64,000 nt of DNA from Granulosicoccus antarcticus IMCC3135 (GTDB lineage: Bacteria > Pseudomonadota > Gammaproteobacteria > Granulosicoccales > Granulosicoccaceae). This document shows positions 31,401-38,068 of the stretch, in pieces (the first letter of the stretch is position 1; each line of letters begins with the position of its first letter). Location: positions 2,972,501-3,036,500 of the forward strand of contig NZ_CP018632.1 in NCBI RefSeq assembly GCF_002215215.1. The letters run 5' to 3'. The notes under the pieces are model-generated. The model saw nothing but the letters and a program-made list of their open reading frames with translations, searched no databases and had not been told where the DNA came from. The position numbers and the translations under genes were made by a program.

Positions 31401-33364
31401 GTTGAGAAATTAGTTGAACCTAGATACACAGAGGCTCCGCCATGTCCGGAAGCATTCGGTGTATCAGTGGCGAAAAACTCTATTCTATAACTCTTGTTAG
31501 GTGTAGTGTTCAGGCTGCCGGTGATTGTGAGGCTGCCACTTTCATCTGTTATTGCAGAGGTTAAAACGGTGTAGTTCTGGTAATCATTCGGACCGCTATC
31601 TACATCGTCTACATCATTAGCAGTAAGGCTACCTCCATTCAATGATATGGCCTGTCCTGCATTGTTTTCTATGATATTGCGTAGAATAGAGTTGCCGATC
31701 GAATTGGATCCGGTAATTCTTATCCCATCACCCTCATTGCTGGTAATAATGTTTCCATCCCCAGCGACAAGGCCTCCAATGGTATTGTCGCTTGCATCAT
31801 TATCTATCCAAATACCAGAACCAGTATTTGCAATATCAACAGTGATTGTTTCATCAAGCCCAATAACATTGCCTGATATAACGTTGCCAGTTGTATTGGA
31901 TCCGGATATTCTTATACCTGATCCTTCATTGCCTGATATGACGTTGCTGTACTCTGTACCAATGGTATTGTCGCTGGCACCATCTGTTAAGTAGATTCCT
32001 GCCTCGCCGGAAGCGCCGCTACCATTAGCGATTGATTGCTCGTCCCAGCCAAAACCAATATAGACATTGTTGATGGCGTTACCGGTGCTGCCTGAGCCTG
32101 AAATATGAATACCGGATAGTGCATTGTCTGAGATCAGGATTCTTTCAATATTCGTCCCTGATATAGTGGTCGAGCCGATGTTGTTGTTCTTGCCATCGAT
32201 AATTTCTATGCCGTACTTGCCATTGCCAAAATTAGCTGTTCCGTCGCTGCCAATATCAGTTTGAGTGATTGTATGTGAGTCAGTTTTATCTATCAGGATG
32301 CCAGAGTCTTTGAAATCTCTGATGGATAAGCCCTTGATGACACTGCCATCTGATCCGCTAGCGAGTGTGAGTCCGTTGCCTGAGGATGTTCCTGTACCGA
32401 CAATGGTTATGGAAGGATAATTGGGCGCGCCGGGATATGTTGTTCCATCAATGGTCAGGGGTTTCTTTATATCTGGCAGTTCCGAAGTCAAATAAATATA
32501 GTGATACTCTGAGAAAACGATGATGCTGTCATCGTTGTCAGCATTGGCTTGTTCAATGGCCCAGCGCAAGGAATTGGTACCACTATCCTGGTTGTTGCTG
32601 ACGGTATACGTGGTCGCCAAGGTACTACTGTAGTCGCTGAGCAGTACATCACCCATCTCCGTATTAGCCTCGATAGCCCCCGATCTGTATTCGAGCTGCC
32701 AATCACCGCCAAGTGCACTGGAGCCAGTCAAATTGGTCGAAGCGGCAACATCTGCGGTAGTCAACTGCCCCAATAGAGTTGCGAACTCGATGCCTGCTTC
32801 TGAACCGACAAGGTCGCAGCCGTAGATCAGCAGATCAGCGTCGTTAGTCAGGGATTGGGACCAGGCACTGATCTGGTCTGCACGAATCAAAAGATCCTGA
32901 GCGTCGATCGTTGAATTGCCCAATTGCAATTCGGCCTGCTGGCCATGGGAGAAGATATGCACGGCAGAAACGGATTCATATTTCGCCAGCAACTCTGAAA
33001 TCTGATCAATTCCATCCCGGTCGGTATCCAGAAATTCAATGATTCTGGTAGTGCCGTCCTGAGTGGAAAGTTGCTCGGCGATCCAGTCTGAATCCTCCAG
33101 CGATCTATCGATGATGACCAGTTCGATAGGAGGTGTGGTGGCCTCCGATTCCTGAGCTGTGACAGAACTTGCTTCCACTTGATAGTAAGGGGCCACCACA
33201 GCTGAGGCTGGCTCACCACCTGGAAAAGTGTTATCAGCAAAGGCTTGGTTGGCAGCAAACAGGCTTGCAGCATCGGCTGAAAACAGCAGTCGTGGCTCCA
33301 GAGCTTCCAGCTTGAAAGAATCCCTTTTACCCGGCTCTATTGAGCTGTGCTTTTTTTGCTTCAT
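19454..33364 (-). CDS. Giant cadherin-repeat surface protein (LEPR-XLL, DUF4347, tail anchor)
   Basis: About 4,636 aa. Start ATG 33364, with AGGGGA just before it. There is no classical signal peptide. LEPRLLFSAD at residues 22-31 is the LEPR-XLL motif of giant surface proteins. A DUF4347 domain (about 80-235; VHIFSHGQ, LLIYGCDLVGSEAG) is followed by a parallel beta-helix region of NTIG/VISGN-type turns (about 250-590). Cadherin-like and dystroglycan-type domains follow to about 1,250. Then come about 28 near-identical 103-104-residue cadherin-like repeats carrying LDRE and DADS calcium-type motifs (about 1,250-4,150), two more cadherin-like domains, an acidic linker, one membrane helix (ILAIGGVASVALTAGFVTWM) and a 39-residue tail containing PLWSAIDPIPIL. 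No RTX nonapeptides or type I secretion genes are seen. Probable role: cell-surface adhesion or aggregation. Confidence 0.9.
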   Translation of the reverse strand: MKQKKHSSIEPGKRDSFKLEALEPRLLFSADAASLFAANQAFADNTFPGGEPASAVVAPYYQVEASSVTAQESEATTPPIELVIIDRSLEDSDWIAEQLSTQDGTTRIIEFLDTDRDGIDQISELLAKYESVSAVHIFSHGQQAELQLGNSTIDAQDLLIRADQISAWSQSLTNDADLLIYGCDLVGSEAGIEFATLLGQLTTADVAASTNLTGSSALGGDWQLEYRSGAIEANTEMGDVLLSDYSSTLATTYTVSNNQDSGTNSLRWAIEQANADNDDSIIVFSEYHYIYLTSELPDIKKPLTIDGTTYPGAPNYPSITIVGTGTSSGNGLTLASGSDGSVIKGLSIRDFKDSGILIDKTDSHTITQTDIGSDGTANFGNGKYGIEIIDGKNNNIGSTTISGTNIERILISDNALSGIHISGSGSTGNAINNVYIGFGWDEQSIANGSGASGEAGIYLTDGASDNTIGTEYSNVISGNEGSGIRISGSNTTGNVISGNVIGLDETITVDIANTGSGIWIDNDASDNTIGGLVAGDGNIITSNEGDGIRITGSNSIGNSILRNIIENNAGQAISLNGGSLTANDVDDVDSGPNDYQNYTVLTSAITDESGSLTITGSLNTTPNKSYRIEFFATDTPNASGHGGASVYLGSTNFSTGASGTVNGAFAFSANVAVGTYITSTTTEFSAGGNYGSTSEFSENIETVRSNSDPVFTSSNSFDVDENSSSVGTITTNDSNGDTPVYSLVSTKDYSFFTIDSSTGQLSFLSPPDYETPLSANGDNDYLVSVEVDDGYGGVVTQEITVTVNNVSEGLATISDTDPTVDSVPENSTPGTLVGITANTSDGDAGQTITYTLSNSSDDKFTIDSNTGVVSVAGDLNKETGNSHSITVLATSSDGSITNESFTIAVEDVNENPVITSSPIVDATADLQYTYNLSATDIDAGDTLTFSATTLPSWLTVINNGSTSGKLTGTPGPGQGGPHNVVLVVTDAGGLTDTQSFTINVSVNQAPVFSSPSGFSIAENQGAVGNVIASDGDTGDTLSYSIAGGTDSSLFQIDAVTGALSFKVAPDFEAPTDNGGNNIYNVTVGVNDGSGTSNATSTQALSVTVTDLNDNAPVIDAAQSFSIDEDAIDTTVVGTVTANDPDTVGSITWSIAGGNTGNAFAIDVNTGEITVANTAAIDYENSQQFTLSITASDGVNADDTENVIININDAADEPLRSIVDIDGLADRVDENSAIGSSVGIEADTSDGDAGQTISYSLSSNPGNLFSIDTVTGKVTTAVALNRETAASHTIEVTATSSDLSTANKSFVIQVGDVDEFDVGVVTDNNADSNIVKEDSKAGAIVGVTAIASDGDSTDTVSYALSNNAGGLFAINSTTGVVTLTGALDRETAASHTIEVTATSSDSSTTTQSFVILVGDVDEFDVGVVTDNDSAINTVDENATAGATVGITATATDADSTNNTVSYSLSNNPGSLFSIDAATGVVTLAGALDRETAASHTIEVTATSTDSSSSTQSFVILVGDIDEFNVGVVTDSNAATNTIDENASAGATVGITASASDEDSTNNTVSYTLSNNAGGLFTINATTGIVTLVGALDREAAASHTIEVTATSTDSSSSTQSFVILVGDIDEFNVGVVTDNDAATNTIDENASAGATVGITASASDADSTNNTVSYSLSNNPGSLFSIDATTGVVTLAGALDRETAASHTIEVTATSTDSSSSTQSFVILVGDIDEFNVGVVTDSNAATNTIDENASAGATVGITASASDEDSTNNTVSYTLSNNAGGLFTINATTGIVTLVGALDREAAASHTIEVTATSTDSSSSTQSFVILVGDIDEFNVGVVTDNDAATNTIDENASAGATVGITASASDADSTNNTVSYSLSNNPGSLFSIDATTGVVTLAGALDRETAASHTIEVTATSTDSSSSTQSFVILVGDIDEFNVGVVTDSNAATNTIDENASAGATVGITASASDTDSTNNTVSYTLSNNAGGLFDINTTTGIVTLIGALDREAAASHTIEVTATSTDSSSSTQSFVILVGDVNEFDVGAISDSDAATNTINESATAGATVGVTAIASDADSTDTISYSLSNNPGSLFTIDTTTGVVTLVGTLDRETAASHTIEVTATSTDSSTSTQSFVILVGDSDEFNVGIVTDNDSATNTVNENSIAGATVGITASATDADSTNNTVSYTLTNNAGGLFDINTTTGIVTLIGALDREAAASHTIEVTATSTDSSSSTQSFVILVRDVDEFNVGVVTDNDAATNTIDENASAGATVGITASASDADSTNNTVSYSLSNNPGSLFSIDATTGVVTLAGALDRETAASHTIEVTATSTDSSSSTQSFVILVGDIDEFNVGVVTDSNAATNTIDENASAGATVGITASASDADSTNNTVSYTLSNNAGGLFDINTTTGIVTLVGALDREAAASHTIEVTATSTDSSSSTQSFVILVGDVNEFDVGAISDSDAATNTINESATAGATVGVTAIASDADSTDTISYSLSNNPGSLFTIDTTTGVVTLVGTLDRETAASHTIEVTSTSTDSSSSTQSFVILVGDSDEFNVGIVTDNDSATNTVNENAIAGATVGITASATDADSTNNTVSYTLSNNAGGLFDINTTTGIVTLIGALDREAAASHTIEVTATSTDSSSSTQSFVILVGDVDEFDAGVVTDSDAATNTINENATAGATVGVTAIASDADSTDTISYSLSNNPGSLFTIDATTGVVTLAGALDRETAASHTIEVTATSTDSSSSTQSFVILVGDSDEFNVGIVTDNDSATNTVNENAIAGATVGITASATDADSTNNTVSYTLSNNAGGLFDINTTTGIVTLIGALDREAAASHTIEVTATSTDSSSSTQSFVILVGDVDEFDAGVVTDSDAATNTINENATAGATVGVTAIASDADSTDTISYSLSNNPGSLFTIDATTGVVTLAGALDRETAASHTIEVTATSTDSSTSTQSFVILVGDSDEFNVGIVTDNDSATNTVNENAIAGATVGITASATDADSTNNTVSYTLSNNAGGLFTINATTGVVTLVGALDRESAASHTIEVTATSSDTSTATESFVILVGDVDEFDVGAISDSDAATNTINESATAGATVGITAEASDADSTDTISYSLSNNPGSLFTIDATTGIVTLAGALDRETAASHTIEVTATSTDSSTSTQSFIILVGDADEFDVGVVTDNDATTNTISESATAGATVGITASASDADSTDTISYSLSNNPGSLFTIDASTGIVTLIGALDREAAASHTIEVTATSTDSSSSTQSFIILVGDVDEFDVGVVTDSDAATNTINESATAGATVGITAEASDADSTDTISYSLSNNPGSLFTIDASTGIVTLIGALDREAAASHTIEVTATSTDSSSSTQSFIILVGDVDEFDVGVVTDSDVSANTVDENATTGATVGVTASASDADSTDTISYSLSNNPGSLFSIDASTGIVTLIGALDREAAASHTIEVTATSTDSSTSTQSFIILVGDADEFDVGVVTDNDATTNTISESATAGATVGITASASDADSTDTISYSLSNNPGSLFTIDASTGIVTLIGALDREAAASHTIEVTATSTDSSSSTQSFVILVGDVDEFDVGVVTDNDAASNTISESATAGATVGITASASDADSTDTISYSLSNNPGGLFSIDATTGVVTLVGALDRESAASHSIEVTATSTDSSFSTQSFVILVGDADEFDVSVVTDSDVAANTVDENATTGATVGVTAVASDADGTDTVSYSLSDNPGSLFAIDATTGIVTLVGTLDRETAASHTIEVTATSSDTSTAIQSFIILIGDANEFDVGVVTDSDVSANTVDENATTGAAVGVTASASDADSTDTISYSLSNNPGSLFTIDATTGVVTLAGALDRETAASHTIEVTATSTDSSFSTQSFIILVGDADEFDVGVVTDSDAAANTVDEKATAGATVGVTAVASDTDGADTVSYSLSNNPGSLFSIDATTGIVTLAGALDRETAASHTIEVTATSSDSSTSTQSFVILVGDSDEFDVGVVTDSDAAANTVDENATAGATVGVTASATDADSTNNTVSYTLSNNPDGLFSIDATTGIVTLAGALDRETAASHTIEVTATSSDSSTSTQSFVILVGDTNEFQISPITDIDTGDNSIDHKAAIGTVVGITASATDTDSTATVTYSLTNNANGLFTIDESTGVITLTESLGRESEFSYMIEVTASSSDKSTSNHSFLISVENVNSAPEIVSSSTFSTPENQADVGQVNATDLDGDSVQYSITGGPDAVHFQINASTGYLSFKLSPDFEAPRDTSNSNRYELTVAATDANGTATTQAILVKVTDVNMAPTLNTTEMSSSAQFTGVIGQIQVFDPDLQDQVTLQITGGSAQPYFTYDAQTAQLTQNQQLNKGQYSLQVMLIDTEGNATEATLMITILGDPRLAAAMPDIASPSLPDVSGSLAEHKADSGRPSPPTPDHQRIDGMASIESEGSIDPENVDIESADTDVLIEDLLTATTDGISIYQSESASNADIQQYSQTQHIANETASAQTRLLNILEGIKSRGLVTTNLVIEGYDFMPFTLTLSPLDSSGMNSLSQDLKDSQSRDQQQETTILAIGGVASVALTAGFVTWMFKAGLLLSAARTSAPLWSAIDPIPILHKRESDDESNDSFS
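20920..29620 (-). repeat. Tandem array of about 28 coding repeats, 309-315 bp each
   Basis: In-frame tandem repeats inside the giant gene. Unit boundaries recur at steps of 309, 312 or 315 bp (for example 22161, 22470, 22779, 23088, 23397, 23706, 24015; later 27432, 27747, 28056, 28371, 28680, 28995). Units come in sub-types that differ by a short insertion (DSTNNTVSY versus DSTDTISY). Several multi-unit blocks repeat almost exactly: about 621 bp (24636 versus 25257), about 624 bp (27432, 28056, 28680), about 927 bp (22779 versus 23706) and about 1,245 bp (25878 versus 27123). Edge units are more diverged than central ones. Assembly collapse or expansion is a real risk here. Confidence 0.93.
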
Positions 33365-33529
33365 TTCCCCTGGACCTGCAGAGCACGTGCGTTCCAGCGG
33401 GCTGGAGCCGACGGCTGATAGATGTGCGCAGGTGCAAAATGCACAGATTGCGCAGTATTTCAAATCAGTTATCGGCGGGCTCTACTGCTGCTTGAACGCG
33501 TGGCCCAATGCGGCCTCAGGGGGTTATTT

Positions 33530-34696
33530 TCAGGACAGGCGGTTCTTGAAGTCTTCGTAGCCAAATTGCCTGACTATCTGCAGCTCATCGGTGCGGGAGT
33601 CCCAGACAGCCAGTGAGGGCAGGGGAATGCCGTTGAAGGTGCTGGTCTTGACCATGGTGTAGTGGGCCATGTCATCGAACACCAGTCTGTCACCAATGTG
33701 CAGCGGCTCACGAAAACTGTAGTCACCGATGACATCACCCGCCAGGCAGGTCATGCCGCCGAGCCGATAAGTATGAGCTTGTTCACCTTTTTCTGCACTG
33801 TTCAGAACATGAGGTCGATAGGGCATTTCCAGCGTGTCTGGCATATGACAGGTGGCGGAAATATCCAGAATGGTCTGTTGGTAGTCTGTTGGTATGATGT
33901 CGAGTATTTCACTAACCAGTACACCGGAGTGAATGGCAACCGCTTCGCCTGGTTCCAGGTATACCTGAACGTCATAGCGAGCAGCGAAGTCCTTGATCAG
34001 CTGGATAAGCTCTTCGACTTGATACCCCGGCTCCGTCACCAAATGACCGCCGCCGAAGTTGACCCACTGCATGTGCGGCAGGACGTCTGCGAAGCCGGCT
34101 TCAACCGCTTCCAGTGTGCGTTTTAATGGCGGTACATCCTGTTCACACAAAGTGTGAAAGTGCAGGCCGCTGATGCCTTGCAATTCATCGACTTCGAATT
34201 GCGCGCGGGTGATGCCCAGTCGAGAGCCCGGGGCGCAGGGATCATAGATAGGCGTAGTACCTTCAGAGTGTTCCGGGTTGATCCTCAAGCCGGCTTTCAG
34301 GCTCGGTCGACGAGCTTGTTCAGTAAAAACAGATTCGCGAAATCGTTTCCACTGGCCGAAGGAATTGAAAACAAGGTGGTCTGCGATAGGCAGTAATTCA
34401 TCCAGATCAGCGGCAGAATAAGCGGCGGAGAATACGTGTACTTCACCCTTGTAGTGTTCGCGTCCGAGCCTTGCTTCATGCACGCCACTGGCGCAAGTAC
34501 CGTCCAGATACTGTGATACCAGAGGGGCCAGGTTCCACATCGAAAAGGCTTTCAATGCCGACAGGACTCGGGCTCCGCTCTGGTCGGCCACATGCTTCAA
34601 TATCTGCAGATTCGCTTCGATACAGGCGCGATCTACAACAAAGCAGGGCGAGGGTACGCGCTGGGTATCGAATTTTGAAAAAGTGTTTTCTGTCAC
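33530..34696 (-). CDS. nspC: Carboxynorspermidine/carboxyspermidine decarboxylase
   Basis: 388 aa, a PLP-dependent fold III decarboxylase of the NspC family. The PLP-binding Lys lies in VLSALKAFSMWN near the N-terminus; other family segments are SGLHFHTLCEQ, WVNFGGGHLVT, EPGEAVAIHSG and DISATCHMPD. It removes CO2 from carboxyspermidine (or carboxynorspermidine) to give spermidine (or norspermidine). Last gene of the minus-strand polyamine set. The start is GTG 34696, with no clear ribosome site; no in-frame ATG exists close by. A strong hairpin lies in the 124-bp leader between it and the dehydrogenase gene. Confidence 0.92.
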   Translation of the reverse strand: MTENTFSKFDTQRVPSPCFVVDRACIEANLQILKHVADQSGARVLSALKAFSMWNLAPLVSQYLDGTCASGVHEARLGREHYKGEVHVFSAAYSAADLDELLPIADHLVFNSFGQWKRFRESVFTEQARRPSLKAGLRINPEHSEGTTPIYDPCAPGSRLGITRAQFEVDELQGISGLHFHTLCEQDVPPLKRTLEAVEAGFADVLPHMQWVNFGGGHLVTEPGYQVEELIQLIKDFAARYDVQVYLEPGEAVAIHSGVLVSEILDIIPTDYQQTILDISATCHMPDTLEMPYRPHVLNSAEKGEQAHTYRLGGMTCLAGDVIGDYSFREPLHIGDRLVFDDMAHYTMVKTSTFNGIPLPSLAVWDSRTDELQIVRQFGYEDFKNRLS

Positions 34697-34730
34697 AGTA
34701 AAAATGACTCTGTCGTTGTCGCTGAGTAGC

Positions 34731-34767
34731 GCAGCAGGAGAGGACCGCGATGGATCCTCTCCGCTGC
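34731..34767. other. Strong inverted repeat in the nspC leader
   Basis: Left arm 34731-34744 and right arm 34755-34767 pair over 13 bp with one bulged base and a 10-nt loop. It lies between the dehydrogenase stop and the nspC start. Read on the minus strand it has no T-run after it, so it could be an attenuator, an RNA-processing or stability element, or a weak terminator that lowers nspC expression. A short run of T follows only on the plus strand. Confidence 0.5.
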
Positions 34768-34820
34768 TGTTTTGCCGTTTGGCAGGGCGACGCTATTCAG
34801 AAGTCGCCAACCACCGCGTT

Positions 34821-36017
34821 CTAATCCAGGCTGACTGTCTCAGGCGTGGTTTCAGTCCAGGGCAGGCCGAACTTGTTCAGATCAGCCATGAACGGATCCG
34901 GGTCAAGCTGTTCGACATTCCAGACACCTGGCTTCATCCAGTGACCTTCAAGCATCATCTTGGCGCCGATCATGGCCGGTACACCCGTGGTATATGAAAT
35001 AGCCTGTGATTGCACTTCGGCATAGCAGGCTTCATGATCACTGATGTTGTAGATATAGTATTGCTTCTGTTCGCCGTCTTTGACACCACGAATCAGGCAG
35101 CCAATACAAGTCTTGCCCTTGGTCAATGGACCGAGACTGGAGGGGTCAGGCAGCAGGGCTTTAAGAAATTGCAGAGGAACAATTTCCTGACCGTTGAACT
35201 GCACAGGATCGATGCGCGTCATGCCCACGTTTTCCAGCACTTCCAGATGCTTCAGGTAGTTGTCCGAAAAGGTCATCCAGAATCGAGCGCGCTTGATCTC
35301 TGGCAGGTGAGTAGTCAATGACTCGAGCTCTTCGTGATACATCAGGTACATCGGCATCTTGCCAATACCTTCGGGGAAGTCGAATTCGTGGCGAACCGAT
35401 AAAGGATCGGTTTCCTGCCACTCACCGTTTTCCCAATAACGACCCTTTGCCGATACTTCGCGGATATTGATCTCCGGGTTGAAGTTGGTGGCAAAAGGCT
35501 GACCATGATCACCGGCATTGCAGTCAATGATATCCAGATACTCGATGGTGTCGAAGTGGTGCTTTTTTGCGTGTGCGGTGAAAATACCTGTGACACCCGG
35601 ATCAAAGCCACAACCCAGTAGTGCCATCAGCCCGGCTTTCTTGAACTTGTCCTGATAGGCCCACTGCCAGTGGTATTCAAATTTTGCTTCGTCAGGTGGC
35701 TCATAGTTCGCCGTATCCATGTAATGCACGCCGGCTTCCAGGCAGGCATCCATCAAGTGCAGATCCTGATAAGGCAGGGCAACGTTGATGAGCAGGTCAG
35801 GTTTTTCCTCGTTAAGGAAGATGACCATGGCCGGTACATCGTCTGCATCAATGGTGGCCGTTCGGATAGGGCGATCCAATTGCGCGGCAATTGCCTTGCA
35901 TTTGGATTCTGTACGGCTGGCCAGAACGATTTCGTGGAAGACATCGGGCAATTGCGCACATTTGTGTGCGACCACGCCGCCGACGCCTCCCGCTCCTACA
36001 ATTACAACTTTAGACAT
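34821..36017 (-). CDS. Carboxynorspermidine/carboxyspermidine dehydrogenase (saccharopine dehydrogenase family)
   Basis: 398 aa. N-terminal Rossmann motif VVIVGAGGVGGVVAHKC, then a saccharopine-dehydrogenase-like catalytic domain (MDTANYEPP, LLGCGFDPGVTGIF, YTTGVPAMIGAKMMLEG). Enzymes of this family condense aspartate semialdehyde with putrescine (or diaminopropane) and reduce the imine with NADPH to carboxyspermidine (or carboxynorspermidine). With speA and speB upstream giving putrescine and nspC downstream, carboxyspermidine is the likely product. The start is ATG 36017, with AAGGAG at good spacing. Confidence 0.9.
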   Translation of the reverse strand: MSKVVIVGAGGVGGVVAHKCAQLPDVFHEIVLASRTESKCKAIAAQLDRPIRTATIDADDVPAMVIFLNEEKPDLLINVALPYQDLHLMDACLEAGVHYMDTANYEPPDEAKFEYHWQWAYQDKFKKAGLMALLGCGFDPGVTGIFTAHAKKHHFDTIEYLDIIDCNAGDHGQPFATNFNPEINIREVSAKGRYWENGEWQETDPLSVRHEFDFPEGIGKMPMYLMYHEELESLTTHLPEIKRARFWMTFSDNYLKHLEVLENVGMTRIDPVQFNGQEIVPLQFLKALLPDPSSLGPLTKGKTCIGCLIRGVKDGEQKQYYIYNISDHEACYAEVQSQAISYTTGVPAMIGAKMMLEGHWMKPGVWNVEQLDPDPFMADLNKFGLPWTETTPETVSLD

Positions 36018-36071
36018 GCTGACTCCTTGATAACTGTTTGGGCTTGTCCGCCGCACTGGCGCCCGTGAATG

Positions 36072-38060
36072 TCAAATGTTCTCATAATATGTGTAGCCAC
36101 CGAGACTCTCGGTGAAGCTTTTCACAATGGTGCGCCGCTCTGCTACGGTCAGGTGACCGGATCGTACCGCCCGTTCAGCGACATGTCGAAAGGACTCCAG
36201 CAGGGTGGCTGGTTGATACTCGACATAACTGAGTACGTCGGCAATCGTATCGCCGTGCAACTCGCGCTCGTACTGAACAGCGCCATCTGCTGTGATGCGG
36301 ATGCTGGCAACGTTGGTATCGCCGAACAGGTTGTGCAGATCTCCCAGCGTTTCCTGATAGGCACCGACCAGAAATACACCCAGAAAGTAGTCTTCTCCTT
36401 TGCGTACTTCATGCAGAGGCAAGGTGCGGGACTGGCCACTGGGATCGGCGAAATGATCAATCTTGCCGTCACTGTCGCAGGTGATGTCAGCGATGAATGC
36501 TGTACGTGTCGGTTCTTCGTTCAGTCTATGAATGGGCAGCACCGGAAAAACCTGCTCGATAGCCCAGGTGTCGGGCAATGACTGGAAGATACTGAAGTTG
36601 CCGTAATAGATATCGGAGGTACTTTCGGAAAGATCCTGCAAAACCGCTGGCACACGCGCAACGTTGGGCAGTTCCTCGCGAATACGTTCGATGATCTGCA
36701 GGTAGGTGTTGTCAGCCATGGCCATGGCACGCAGCGTACTGGTACCGCGTCGGAACCGATCCCGCATTTCTTCACGGTAGAAATTGGCGTCGTTAAAACA
36801 CTCCTGAAGGTTATCAGGGCACACGCTATCCCGCACTTCCCTCAGGCGTAGAATCTGCGGATCTTCGTTCAGATCAGAGACTGTGGACTCGGTCGAATCA
36901 GCTGCTGCAGAGTCGCTTGCAGGCGCTTCGGCATCCATTGATGAATCGGGCAGGGGATTGGAGTCGGTCACATCCAGAATATTGAACAGCAATACGGAGG
37001 AATACGCCACGGTTGCACGTCCGGATTCTGTGATGAGTTCCGGGTGCGCTATGTCCAGTGGGTTCAGGACTTCCAGGATCGTATCGACAATGTCGGCACA
37101 GTATTCATCCAGCTTGTAATTCATGCTGTGCGTCCAGTTACTCTGGCTGCCATCATAGTCAACCGCCAGGCCACCACCCATATCCATATGGCCCATGGGA
37201 GCACCTTCACGAACCAGGTCCACATAATAGCGACAGGCCTCGGCAACCCCCGCACGTACGTTCATGATGTTGGGAATCTGCGAGCCGATATGGGCATGCA
37301 GCAGTTTCAGGCAATCAAGCATATCGGCTTCTTTGAGCAAATCCACCACTTCCAGAAGTCTTGCCGTGGACAGGCCAAAAATGCTGCGATCGCCGCTATC
37401 TTCCTGCCAGTGCCCGTCTACTCGTGTCGATAATTTTACGCGTACGCCGATCAGGGGCTTGATATCCAGTGCGCGGCTTTGTTCGATGATGATGCGTGCT
37501 TCGGTGGGGTTTTCCACAACAAAGAAGCAATCGATTCCCAACTTGCGTGCATAGAGGCCAAGCTGGATGAATTCTGCATCCTTGAAACCATTACAGATGA
37601 TGGGGCTCTCATGGCTTTCCAGAGAGGCCATGGCGATCAGTAACTCGGCTTTGCTGCCGGCTTCAAAGCCATGGTTGTAGGCGCTGCCCGCACGGGCGAT
37701 TTCCTCGATCACATGGCGTTGCTGGTTGACCTTGATCGGGAATACACCACGATAGCGATTGAGGTAGCCGCCATCCTTCATGGCGCGGGTAAAAGCCTCG
37801 TTGATGACCTTGATGCGATGATCAAGTATGTTCTCGATTCTGAGCAGCACAGGTGGTTCCAGTCCACGCTCGCGCAAGCCTTCCATAACGGTCAGCAGAG
37901 AGACTCGAGGGCTATCCGGGTTTTCTGGATCGATGACGACCATATGGCCATGCTTATCGGCACTGAAGTAGCCGGCACCCCATTCATCGATACCATAGCG
38001 TTCGGCGGATTGGGCAACGCTCCAGACAGGAGTGTCGTCATTGTCAGAAGGTCGCTTCAT
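36072..38060 (-). CDS. speA: Biosynthetic arginine decarboxylase
   Basis: 662 aa, the size of biosynthetic SpeA, a PLP-dependent fold III enzyme that converts arginine to agmatine. The PLP Lys lies in GVFPIKVNQQRHV; family segments GFEAGSKAELL, HAHIGSQIPNI, MGGGLAVDYDG and the C-terminal YQETLGDLHNLFGDTN are intact. An Asp/Ser/Ala-rich insert of roughly 35 residues (SSMDAEAPASDSAAADSTES onward) sits in the middle, before the helical bundle. The start at ATG 38060 is only 8 bp after the speB stop, so the two are co-transcribed. An upstream in-frame extension would overlap speB and looks wrong for the family. Confidence 0.93.
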   Translation of the reverse strand: MKRPSDNDDTPVWSVAQSAERYGIDEWGAGYFSADKHGHMVVIDPENPDSPRVSLLTVMEGLRERGLEPPVLLRIENILDHRIKVINEAFTRAMKDGGYLNRYRGVFPIKVNQQRHVIEEIARAGSAYNHGFEAGSKAELLIAMASLESHESPIICNGFKDAEFIQLGLYARKLGIDCFFVVENPTEARIIIEQSRALDIKPLIGVRVKLSTRVDGHWQEDSGDRSIFGLSTARLLEVVDLLKEADMLDCLKLLHAHIGSQIPNIMNVRAGVAEACRYYVDLVREGAPMGHMDMGGGLAVDYDGSQSNWTHSMNYKLDEYCADIVDTILEVLNPLDIAHPELITESGRATVAYSSVLLFNILDVTDSNPLPDSSMDAEAPASDSAAADSTESTVSDLNEDPQILRLREVRDSVCPDNLQECFNDANFYREEMRDRFRRGTSTLRAMAMADNTYLQIIERIREELPNVARVPAVLQDLSESTSDIYYGNFSIFQSLPDTWAIEQVFPVLPIHRLNEEPTRTAFIADITCDSDGKIDHFADPSGQSRTLPLHEVRKGEDYFLGVFLVGAYQETLGDLHNLFGDTNVASIRITADGAVQYERELHGDTIADVLSYVEYQPATLLESFRHVAERAVRSGHLTVAERRTIVKSFTESLGGYTYYENI

Positions 38061-38068
38061 GCCAGTAC

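Noticed and set aside
19454-33364. RTX/type I secreted adhesin of the LapA kind
   Set aside because: No glycine-rich RTX nonapeptides, no LapG-type cleavage region and no secretion genes nearby; a C-terminal membrane helix is present instead.
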